From Oscillospiraceae bacterium (GTDB taxonomy: Bacteria; Bacillota; Clostridia; Oscillospirales; Ruminococcaceae): 59,896 nt of DNA. The position numbers and the translations under genes are program-made. The notes under the pieces were generated by a model, which was not told the origin of the DNA, searched no databases, and saw nothing but the letters and a program-made list of their open reading frames with translations. The stretch covers positions 1 through 59,896 of the forward strand of contig JAFXIC010000041.1 in NCBI GenBank assembly GCA_017533485.1, read 5' to 3'. Positions 17,667 through 24,734 of the stretch are shown one piece after another (position 1 is the first letter of the stretch; every line of letters starts with the position of its first letter).

Positions 17667-17714
17667 ACGTCCGACAGTGTGTGAAATATCGCACGGTCGG
17701 GCGTTTTGTTTTTC
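17667..17714 (+). terminator. Terminator after the lipoprotein pair
   Basis: ACGTCCGAC (17667-17675) pairs with GTCGGGCGT (17696-17704), allowing G-T pairs, with an inner GTGTG/CGCAC stem and a TTTTGTTTTT tail. The stretch from here to 17880 shows no gene. Confidence 0.75.
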
Positions 17715-17880
17715 TATATAAATAGTATGGAGCTTTGTCAACCGATGGCGACAGGAGAAAGATGTACGGGAAGATTCATTCTTGTTTCAGGTTTCAGTCA
17801 TAATATTTTTATTTATGCACAAACAAAGTCAGGGTGTTTTGTGCTATTTAAATGAAAACATTCAGAATATGAAAAAAGTC

Positions 17881-17909
17881 TTGACATGATTCACGAAAGG
17901 TGGTATACT
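17881..17909 (+). promoter_or_regulatory. Consensus promoter of the kinase/vWA/PP2C operon
   Basis: TTGACA (17881-17886) and TATACT (17904-17909) are separated by 17 bases, leaving a leader of about 75 bases before the first gene. Confidence 0.82.
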
Positions 17910-17990
17910 AAACATGATGGCAGTTTGCGTGACAGGAGCTATTTTAGATCAAACATAAAACCATATTACGAACAGTCAGGAGGGATTCTC

Positions 17991-19019
17991 ATGCGATGCG
18001 AGAAATGTGATGCGCCGCTGGAAGCGAAGCTGTCGGGATGTCCGAAATGCGGTGCACCGGTTCCGCAGAATATTGAGGGTTTTGATACAACGATGGAGTT
18101 TCAGAAGGCGCTGCGTGCCATCGTCGTTCAGTATGGTCCGGGTGCTGTCGTGAATCCTGCACGCTTTATCGGACTGCTGAATGATTATGTCCCCGATTAC
18201 GACAAAGAACGCCGCCTGCTGATCAATATGTATCAGATGGGCGTTTTTAAAATGCTGATCAGCGAACCGAACCGTGAAATCGCAGTCATGAAGATCAAGC
18301 GGTATATGACTGCGGATCTGTATCTGGCGGAATATGCGGCAGAATTCGTAACTGCCTGCTTTACATATCTGATGGGATGGGTATATGAATCGCCGCTGAA
18401 GGTTGTGGCGGACGAAAAGCCGGAAACGGAGAAGAAACCACAGCCGAAAAAACCATCCTTTATCATCGAGGACATGAGCTTTACCCCGATGGCAGCCCTC
18501 AAATACCGGCTCAGCGGCAATATTACGATACCGGAAGGCTATACACGGATTGACGCATTCTGTTTCGATAAATTCAGCTCGCTCCGGACAATCCGTCTTC
18601 CGAATACCCTGATGATGATCGGGGAGTATGCGTTTTCATCCTGTAAGCGGCTCAGGGGCTTAGAGCTTCCCGAAGGACTTCGGGTGATTAAGGCGGGCGC
18701 ATTCAGCCAGTGTACCAATCTGGTTGTCGTCAAGATTCCGGACGGCGTGATTGAAATCGAGGACAGCACCTTCTCGTTTTGTACAAGCCTTGCGACGCTG
18801 ATCGTCCCCGACAGCGTCAGCAGCATCGGTGCAGAGGCATTTTCGGGCTGTGAAGCACTCCGGAAGCTGTATCTTCCGGAGAGCGTGAAATTTATCGACA
18901 CAAATGCATTTTCGTACTGTCCGAATCTGGTGATCCATTGTCCGGAAAATTCATATGTACATAAATACTGTCTGGTGAACGGAATTCCGCACCAAATCGC
19001 TGCACAAGCTGAGGAATAA
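17991..19019 (+). CDS. Zinc-ribbon / BspA-type leucine-rich-repeat protein
   Basis: The 342-residue cytoplasmic protein starts with a zinc ribbon (two CxxC pairs, CEKC and CPKC, in the first 25 residues). A helical domain follows (about 30-140), then a Lys/Pro linker, then a C-terminal LRR_5 array of about five repeats of the form L..I.LP..L..IG..AFS.C. No signal peptide is present, unlike most secreted BspA proteins, so it probably acts inside the cell as a protein-binding platform. The start MRCEK follows AGGAGGGATTCTC; an upstream ATG overlaps the -35 box and is rejected. It is the first gene of the kinase operon. Confidence 0.8.
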   Translation: MRCEKCDAPLEAKLSGCPKCGAPVPQNIEGFDTTMEFQKALRAIVVQYGPGAVVNPARFIGLLNDYVPDYDKERRLLINMYQMGVFKMLISEPNREIAVMKIKRYMTADLYLAEYAAEFVTACFTYLMGWVYESPLKVVADEKPETEKKPQPKKPSFIIEDMSFTPMAALKYRLSGNITIPEGYTRIDAFCFDKFSSLRTIRLPNTLMMIGEYAFSSCKRLRGLELPEGLRVIKAGAFSQCTNLVVVKIPDGVIEIEDSTFSFCTSLATLIVPDSVSSIGAEAFSGCEALRKLYLPESVKFIDTNAFSYCPNLVIHCPENSYVHKYCLVNGIPHQIAAQAEE

Positions 19020-19066
19020 TTGATTTGCAGATTACGAAGATATCGACTTAGAAAGGATGAGGTCAT

Positions 19067-20410
19067 ATGATAGAGCTTGAAATTGGTCAGGAAGTCGAAA
19101 TGGAATTCGGCGGAAAAGCCAAGGTTTTAAGCGTAATCGGAAGCGGCGGACAGGGTACGGTCTATCTCGTGCGGTTCAATGGTCAGAAATGGGCATTGAA
19201 ATGGTACGATATCGACAAAATGAAAAAACCTAAGGCGTTCCGGAAAAATCTGGAGGATAATATCAATGACGGTCCGCCCAGCAGCCAATTTCTCTGGCCG
19301 AAATATCTGACGAAAGAAACGGAGGACGGGACATTCGGTTATATTATGGAGCTGAAGCCCGAGGGATTCGATTCGTTCGTCGATATTCTGAATACATATA
19401 AATTGGAAGTGGATTCACTGACAGGTCATGCGCTCAAGAAAAACGTGCGGTTCGCAAGCCTGAGCGCGATGGTAACCGCAGTCATCAATATCGTGAATGC
19501 CTTCCGTCAGCTCCACAGAGTCGGCAAAAGCTATCAGGATCTGAATGATGGCGGCTTCTTCATCAATGTCAATACGGGTGCGGTACTGGTCTGTGACTGT
19601 GATAATATCGCACCCGACGGCAGTAATTTCGGCATCGGCGGAAAACCCGGGTATATGGCACCCGAGGTTGTGAGAGGCATCGCCCAGCCGAATGTACAGA
19701 CAGATAAATATTCCCTCGCAGTCGTCCTATTTAAGCTTCTCTTCCGCGGCGATCCGATGGAGGGAGAAAAGGTTGTGCGGGATGTTTGTCTGACGGAATC
19801 CGCGGAGCTTCGCCACTACGGCCAGAATGCCGTGTTTGTCTATGACCCGGCGGATACCTCGAATCGTCCGGTTCGCGGAATCCACGATAATGTCATCCGA
19901 TTCTGGCGCATCTATCCCGATTATGTAAAGGATGTATTTATCCGCTCCTTTACGATCGGTATTGCCGATCCGACAAAACGTGTGATCGAGAATGAATGGC
20001 AGAAGCTCTTTTTGCGGCTGCGGCTGGAGATTATCCAGTGCGGCTGCGGAAGAACCAATTTCAGCTCCATGTTTGTACAGGAAAGCGAGACGAAATTCCG
20101 TTGTCCGAAATGCGGCATGGAATTTGCGACGATGGGATTCAGTCACCGTACCACAAGACTTCCGCTCTATCTGGGCTGTAAATTCTATGCCTGTGATATC
20201 AGCCCGGACTCCGAGGACTTTATGACAGTTGCCGGAGAGCTTGTGGAAAATAAGCTGAAGCCCGGCGTCCTCGGAATTAAGAACTGTTCGGAGTTCAAGT
20301 GGAAAGCGAAGATGCCCGACGGCGTTTTCTACGACATTTTCCCCGGAAAAGGCTTTCCCGTCTGGCAGGGACTTGAAATTGATTTTGGTCAGATTACAGC
20401 AAAAATCTAA
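19067..20410 (+). CDS. Protein-kinase-like protein with C-terminal zinc ribbon (TerY-P-triad type)
   Basis: The 447-residue protein has a Ser/Thr-kinase fold in residues 15-310. Visible are the glycine loop GSGGQGTVY (25-33), the ATP lysine in ALKWY (Lys45), catalytic Asp158 in YQDLNDGGFF, metal Asp179 in CDCDNI and MAPE (197-200). The HRD arginine is Gln, the loop Lys is Asn and the usual Asn is Gly, so the catalytic loop is atypical. A zinc ribbon (Cys325, Cys327, Cys346, Cys349) and a C-terminal domain follow. Kinases of this type pair with vWA and PP2C proteins in TerY-P triads, and both genes follow immediately. The likely role is phosphorylating the vWA protein or an associated substrate. 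Confidence 0.85.
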   Translation: MIELEIGQEVEMEFGGKAKVLSVIGSGGQGTVYLVRFNGQKWALKWYDIDKMKKPKAFRKNLEDNINDGPPSSQFLWPKYLTKETEDGTFGYIMELKPEGFDSFVDILNTYKLEVDSLTGHALKKNVRFASLSAMVTAVINIVNAFRQLHRVGKSYQDLNDGGFFINVNTGAVLVCDCDNIAPDGSNFGIGGKPGYMAPEVVRGIAQPNVQTDKYSLAVVLFKLLFRGDPMEGEKVVRDVCLTESAELRHYGQNAVFVYDPADTSNRPVRGIHDNVIRFWRIYPDYVKDVFIRSFTIGIADPTKRVIENEWQKLFLRLRLEIIQCGCGRTNFSSMFVQESETKFRCPKCGMEFATMGFSHRTTRLPLYLGCKFYACDISPDSEDFMTVAGELVENKLKPGVLGIKNCSEFKWKAKMPDGVFYDIFPGKGFPVWQGLEIDFGQITAKI

Positions 20411-20459
20411 GCTGCTCTCCGTCCCTCGGACAGCATAATCAGAAAGGATGAAAGAACGT

Positions 20460-21272
20460 ATGAGCAATGAAAAGTTTACAGATCCGGCATTGGACGCAAT
20501 GGACGATAACCTGCTGGATTTTGATGATGATCCGCTGAGCGCAACAGGCGTTTCCCGAAAAAGTCTTGTAATCTTCTTCCTCATAGATACATCCGGCAGT
20601 ATGAAGGGTAAGAAAATGGGCGAGCTGAATACCGTGATGGAGGAGCTGATTCCCGAAATCCGGAGAGTCGGCGAGGCAGATACCGAAGTAAAGATTGCCG
20701 TCCTGACCTTCTCGACCGAGGTTCAGTGGATGTATGCAAACCCGATTCCGATCGAGGAATTCGAATGGGCAAGACTCCGCGCAAACGGTGTGACGAGCCT
20801 CGGCGCCGCATTCAGAGAACTGAACCAGCGGATGTCGCGCAACGGCTTCCTCAATTCTCCTTCGCTCTCCTTTGCCCCCGTGATCTTCCTTATGACAGAC
20901 GGCTATCCGTCGGATGACTATAAGGCTGGGCTTGAAGAGCTTCAGGGCAACAGCTGGTATAAATACGGACTGAAAGCCGCACTCGGTATCGGTCAGGAAG
21001 CCAATGACAATATTCTGGCAGAATTTACCGGCTCTGCAGATACCGTTGTCCACGCGTATTCCGGCGAACAGCTCGCACAGATGATCAAGATTATCGCCGT
21101 TACATCCTCTCAGATCGGAAGCAAGAGTATGACGCTTTCGGATGATACCGGAAAAGAACTCGGCGAGGATGATGTGTTCGCGGCAAAACAAAAGCTCCTC
21201 GGTCAGCAGATTCAGGAGCTTGTCAGCAGCCAGACCGATGGAAGCGATATTCCTTTCGATACAGGCTGGTAA
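20460..21272 (+). CDS. von Willebrand factor A domain protein (TerY-like)
   Basis: The 270-residue cytoplasmic protein has an acidic N-terminus (about 30 residues), then a vWA domain. The metal-ion site is complete: DTSGSM (Asp43, Ser45, Ser47), Thr112 in GVTSLG and Asp147 in MTDGYPSDD. The C-terminal 60 residues form an extra segment. TerY-like proteins bind partners through this metal site and occur with a kinase and a PP2C phosphatase. The start at 20460 is chosen because AAAGGATG lies about 12 bases upstream, whereas the earlier ATG at 20448 overlaps that site. Spacing to PP2C is 36 bases. Confidence 0.88.
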   Translation: MSNEKFTDPALDAMDDNLLDFDDDPLSATGVSRKSLVIFFLIDTSGSMKGKKMGELNTVMEELIPEIRRVGEADTEVKIAVLTFSTEVQWMYANPIPIEEFEWARLRANGVTSLGAAFRELNQRMSRNGFLNSPSLSFAPVIFLMTDGYPSDDYKAGLEELQGNSWYKYGLKAALGIGQEANDNILAEFTGSADTVVHAYSGEQLAQMIKIIAVTSSQIGSKSMTLSDDTGKELGEDDVFAAKQKLLGQQIQELVSSQTDGSDIPFDTGW

Positions 21273-21308
21273 CATCCCGATCAGCTTATCGGAAGGAGGT
21301 CAGGAACA

Positions 21309-22220
21309 ATGTTCAGCGGCTTCAGCCATTCGGTCAGAGGCGCAAGTCATGAAAAGACCGGTCTGGTTTGTCAGGACAGCTCCGCCTTTAAACTCGGTGA
21401 ACAGTATGCGGTTGTGGTGGTCGCGGACGGCCACGGCAGCAAGAAGCATTTCCGCAGCCATCTCGGTTCTCGGTTTGCCGTAGAAGCTGCGATCGAAGCA
21501 ATCGACAGATTCTATGAAAGAAGCGAAGAACTGGAAGCGAATCTTCCTGAAAACCATGCGCGAATTATCCGGAATATCGAAAAACAGATTATCTCCAACT
21601 GGAATCGCCGGATTGATGAACATCTGGCAGAATGTCCGGTGACGGAGGAAGAAAAAAGTAAATTCAAACCCGAAGATTTTGCAGCAATCCCCCCGGAGTC
21701 CTACTATGGTTCCACATTGGTTGCGGCAGTTGCCGGAGCGGACTATACGTTCGGTCTCCAGATCGGTGACGGAAGTCTTGTGGCAGTCCTCGAGGACGGA
21801 AGCGCAGTGATGCCGATGGCGTATAATGAATCTGCGCCCGCGAACGTCACCGCTTCCATCTGCAATTCCAATGCGGCGAAAATGTTCAGCAGCTTCTACT
21901 TGCCGAACAGCCGACTGATCGCGCTGTTTGGCTCAACCGACGGGCTTTATACCTCGTTCGGAAGCGAATATGATTTTCTCGATTACCATTCGATTATTAC
22001 AAGCCGGCTGAACGATTCGGGTACGTTCGGAAATGTCATTCTCCAGAATCTTAAAAAACGTACCCACTACGGCACAGAAGATGATATCTCGCTGGCGTGT
22101 GTGTTCCATACGAAGCTGCTCGAGGAAAAACTGGGGCTGCTGCAGGAAAAGGTTTCGGAGAATAAAGCGCGTTCCGCACAGAGAAAAGCCGAACAGCTTT
22201 CGAAAAAAGCTCCGAAGTAA
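21309..22220 (+). CDS. PP2C-family Ser/Thr phosphatase
   Basis: The 303-residue phosphatase shows the PPM metal-binding motifs: QD (Asp23), VADGHGS (Asp40-Gly41), IGDGS (153-156), STDGLY (Asp211) and GTEDDISL (Asp258, Asp259). All metal-binding Asp residues are present, so it should be an active Mn/Mg-dependent phosphatase. The C-terminal 40 residues form a charged helix. It presumably reverses the action of the kinase two genes upstream. AAGGAGG lies before the ATG. Confidence 0.9.
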   Translation: MFSGFSHSVRGASHEKTGLVCQDSSAFKLGEQYAVVVVADGHGSKKHFRSHLGSRFAVEAAIEAIDRFYERSEELEANLPENHARIIRNIEKQIISNWNRRIDEHLAECPVTEEEKSKFKPEDFAAIPPESYYGSTLVAAVAGADYTFGLQIGDGSLVAVLEDGSAVMPMAYNESAPANVTASICNSNAAKMFSSFYLPNSRLIALFGSTDGLYTSFGSEYDFLDYHSIITSRLNDSGTFGNVILQNLKKRTHYGTEDDISLACVFHTKLLEEKLGLLQEKVSENKARSAQRKAEQLSKKAPK

Positions 22221-22260
22221 CAGGGAAATCACGCAGAAATGCGTGTAATAATTCAGAAAA

Positions 22261-23490
22261 GTGGTGTTTGTTTTGGATATTGGTTCTTTCTATCAAACGG
22301 CTAAAAATTTTGCAATGACAGTCAAGCAGCAGAAGCCTGAATTTGCAAAGGATGACGCGTGCTTATGTCTGATTATCACAGATTCGGGTGATATCTATTC
22401 CGGTGTCACAGGAATCTCCATCAATGAAGGTACCGTCGCTGCACTTTCTGCCGAAAAGATTGCGGTTATGTCCGCTGTGACAGCGCAAAAGGTCATATCA
22501 AAGCAAATGATCCTCATTTCTTTGGATGACTTCTGTATCCTCCAGCCGGAAGATGATGCGCTGGCAATGCTGGTGCGTTCGGGCGTGGATAACAGCAGTT
22601 GTCAGGTTGTGACATCACTCGAGGAGAGTGTTTCCGCGGCAAGCCTCGTTCCTTCCGCTGCCGTATCGGATTTCCTGAGCGGCTATGATGATGCGGAAGC
22701 TCCGACGCTTGGTGCACCCGCAGATTTTGCAAACGGTGTCCGCGTGGATGCGGCAAATCCGTTCGGCAATGCGCCTGCTGCGTCGGCATCGGGTCAGCCC
22801 GGCGGCGAAAATGTCAGCTTTCTCTATGAAAAGCCCGAAGAAGCCCGCCTTCAGGGTGCAAGTGGGTTCCAGACGCTGTACGCGCAGCAGACAGGCTATC
22901 CGCGGCAGGGGGCTTATCCCCAGCAGAATGCTTACCCCCAGCAGCCAAATGGTTATCCGCAGCAAAACGGTTACCCCCAGCAGCCAAATGGCTATCCCCA
23001 GCAAAACGGTTATCCCCAGCAGCCAAATGGCTATCCGCAGCAGAATCCTTACCCTCAGCAGCCAAATGGCTATCCGCAGCAGAACCCTTATCCCCAGCAG
23101 CCCAATGGCGGCTATCCGCAGCAGAACCCTTATCCCCAGCAGCAGCCGTTCCAGCCGCAGAATCCTTACCAGAATCCGGCATATGCCCAGAATATGAATG
23201 CGGCGCCGTATCCGCAAAACGGATATCCCGGCGTTTCGGTTCCGATGCAGCCCACACCGGCAGCCGGCGCATTCCAGCAAAGCAGTCAGGTTGTATCAGC
23301 CGGGCCGGGCGGAAATGCCTTTATGAAGCGGCTGAACCGATTCTTGGATGAGGAGGATACGGAGGATACCGCGGCGGAAAACGATGCTCCCGCAGCAGCC
23401 GAGGGAATGTCCCGGGAAGAAATGCTGAAACACGCAATGGACAGAAAAAAGGTTGCAAAAGCCAATCTGAATCTGAAAAAAATGGATTGA
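22261..23490 (+). CDS. Degenerate cytidine-deaminase-like domain fused to a prion-like Pro/Gln/Asn/Tyr tail
   Basis: In this 409-residue protein, residues 30-132 follow the cytidine deaminase pattern: LIITDSGDIYSGVTGI aligns with the first strands and SAEKIAVMSAV (63-73) with the CAE helix. QPEDDALAML (95-104) aligns with PCGACRQVI and LVPS with LLPG. The zinc ligands are replaced (Cys to Ser63; both later Cys lost), so deaminase chemistry is unlikely. Residues 212-322 are repeats of YPQQNGYPQQPNG type, strongly disordered and prion-like. An acidic and then basic helix ends the protein. The start is GTG at 22261; TTG at 22273 is a real alternative. The domain call rests on pattern reading. 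Confidence 0.7.
   Translation: MVFVLDIGSFYQTAKNFAMTVKQQKPEFAKDDACLCLIITDSGDIYSGVTGISINEGTVAALSAEKIAVMSAVTAQKVISKQMILISLDDFCILQPEDDALAMLVRSGVDNSSCQVVTSLEESVSAASLVPSAAVSDFLSGYDDAEAPTLGAPADFANGVRVDAANPFGNAPAASASGQPGGENVSFLYEKPEEARLQGASGFQTLYAQQTGYPRQGAYPQQNAYPQQPNGYPQQNGYPQQPNGYPQQNGYPQQPNGYPQQNPYPQQPNGYPQQNPYPQQPNGGYPQQNPYPQQQPFQPQNPYQNPAYAQNMNAAPYPQNGYPGVSVPMQPTPAAGAFQQSSQVVSAGPGGNAFMKRLNRFLDEEDTEDTAAENDAPAAAEGMSREEMLKHAMDRKKVAKANLNLKKMD
22894..23226 (+). repeat. In-frame tandem repeats encoding YPQQNGYPQQPNG units
   Basis: The 39-base unit CAGCAGCCAAATGGCTATCC and variants repeats about seven times with few changes, giving a Pro/Gln/Asn/Gly/Tyr-rich tract. Near-identical DNA between units suggests recent slippage, so copy number may vary between strains. 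Confidence 0.85.
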
Positions 23491-23502
23491 TTCCGTGACA
23501 GC

Positions 23503-23520
23503 CATCCCGACAGCGGGATG
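23503..23520 (+). other. Intergenic hairpin inside the operon
   Basis: CATCCCG (23503-23509) and CGGGATG (23514-23520) form a perfect stem with an ACAG loop, without a T tract. It may process or partly stop the transcript before the last gene. Confidence 0.45.
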
Positions 23521-23607
23521 CGATGTCATCGCCAACAACATCTCTAACCTTAAAAGCTTCTAGATTTGAGAGCATAAGAACAGATAAAAAGATATGGAGG
23601 GTGTACT

Positions 23608-24138
23608 ATGACTTATTTGCTCAATATTGATGAAGCCATCGACAGAAAGTTCTTGGTATTGAAATCCATGAAAGGTCAAGCGGATACCGGTACCATCATC
23701 CATGTTATGGATGCTATGAATGCACAGGATTTCATTATTGTAAACTATCGCGTCGCGCGCTTCAACGAAAAATTCCATGATTATCAGGATTATACTGCAA
23801 AGTTTGATGACTTGGCGCAGTTTTGTAAGTGGGCACAGCCTGATAATTTTATTGCCCGGAACTATGAGAACATCAACATTAAGGATATCCAGCATTATAT
23901 TAAGGTAAAGAACAGGACGCTCGTATCATTCTGTCTGCCTGTCATTCTGGTATTGACGCTCATCATCTGGGTAGGATCGTTCCTGCTTCTGCCGGATCTG
24001 GCAGCGTTCCTCCTGAGCATTGTGCTGAGTGTTGGTGCCGCAGTTGCTGTGCTTTATGATTTCAAGAGCCAGAAGAAGAAAGAAAAAATGCGTCTCTATC
24101 GTAAGATCGGATCGAAGTGGGGCGTTGTATTTAAATAA
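23608..24138 (+). CDS. Two-TM membrane protein, last gene of the kinase operon
   Basis: The 176-residue protein has a soluble N-terminal domain (about residues 1-110), two adjacent membrane helices (about 112-150, SFCLPVILVLTLIIWVG and a second one) and a short basic cytoplasmic tail. I recognise no family. The N-domain lacks catalytic signatures. TATGGAGGGTG lies upstream of the ATG. The position before the operon terminator suggests it couples the kinase/phosphatase module to the membrane; this is inference. Confidence 0.65.
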   Translation: MTYLLNIDEAIDRKFLVLKSMKGQADTGTIIHVMDAMNAQDFIIVNYRVARFNEKFHDYQDYTAKFDDLAQFCKWAQPDNFIARNYENINIKDIQHYIKVKNRTLVSFCLPVILVLTLIIWVGSFLLLPDLAAFLLSIVLSVGAAVAVLYDFKSQKKKEKMRLYRKIGSKWGVVFK

Positions 24139-24140
24139 TG

Positions 24141-24190
24141 AAAAAAGCCATACATCGGCGCAGAAAAGGCGCTGGGTATGGCTTTTTTAT
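24141..24190 (+). terminator. Operon terminator
   Basis: AAAAAAGCCATAC (24141-24153) pairs with GTATGGCTTTTTT (24176-24188), with an inner GGCGC/GCGCT stem. It is the strongest terminator in the window and closes the 17881-24138 transcript. Confidence 0.93.
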
Positions 24191-24275
24191 GGGGATTATT
24201 TTTTGGGGATGCAAAAAGAAAAGGGGAGCATGGGATTTGGTATGCCTATGTTTATCGTGCTAAAATAGAACGAAA

Positions 24276-24720
24276 GGGGAAAACCCCTTTCCGTTACCCA
24301 TCCCCCTCTATTCGCGTGCACTTACGATAAAAATGGTTGAAAAAATCTGTGTGCGGAGGATTTGTATTCTGGATTGGGTGCGGTGCCTGTAAGTAAGTGC
24401 GTTCTGATAAGGTGTAGTATAAGAGAGGAGGGGATGAGTTGGAAGGGGGTACAAGGGGGAAACCCTGAAGGGGAGGAGAGAATGCGCGGGAGCGCTCTTT
24501 CCTCCCCTATGGGTGTCCCCCTTGATTTATTTTCACGAATAAAAAAAGAAAGGAGACAACCAAGGGAAAGAGGGCGTGTTCGAGGGATGTTCTCACGTCT
24601 CCCCACATACCCACGGGCAATCAATTGCCCACTGTTTTTCCCCTTTCAAACCCCTTTCCGTTACCCATCCCCCACTACCCGCGTGCAACGCAGATAAAAT
24701 AGTTTAGATGGATTTTGCGT
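24276..24720. repeat. Modular dispersed repeat, copy 2 (order C-B-A)
   Basis: Module C' (24279-24384), B' (24416-24555) and A' (24636-24720) lie in the same orientation as copy 1 but in a different order. B' keeps the nested hairpin (24452-24459 with 24517-24524, and the inner arms). Between B' and A' an added palindrome GGGCAAT-CA-ATTGCCC (24615-24630) replaces the short spacer of copy 1. No gene is credible in 24191-24734. The element stops about 15 bases before the stop codon of the hydrogenase-like gene. Confidence 0.85.
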
Positions 24721-24734
24721 AGAGGCGTTTTGGA

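Noticed and set aside
22894-23226. CRISPR array
   Set aside because: Repeats are contiguous, in frame, 39-base units without spacers and encode a protein tail.
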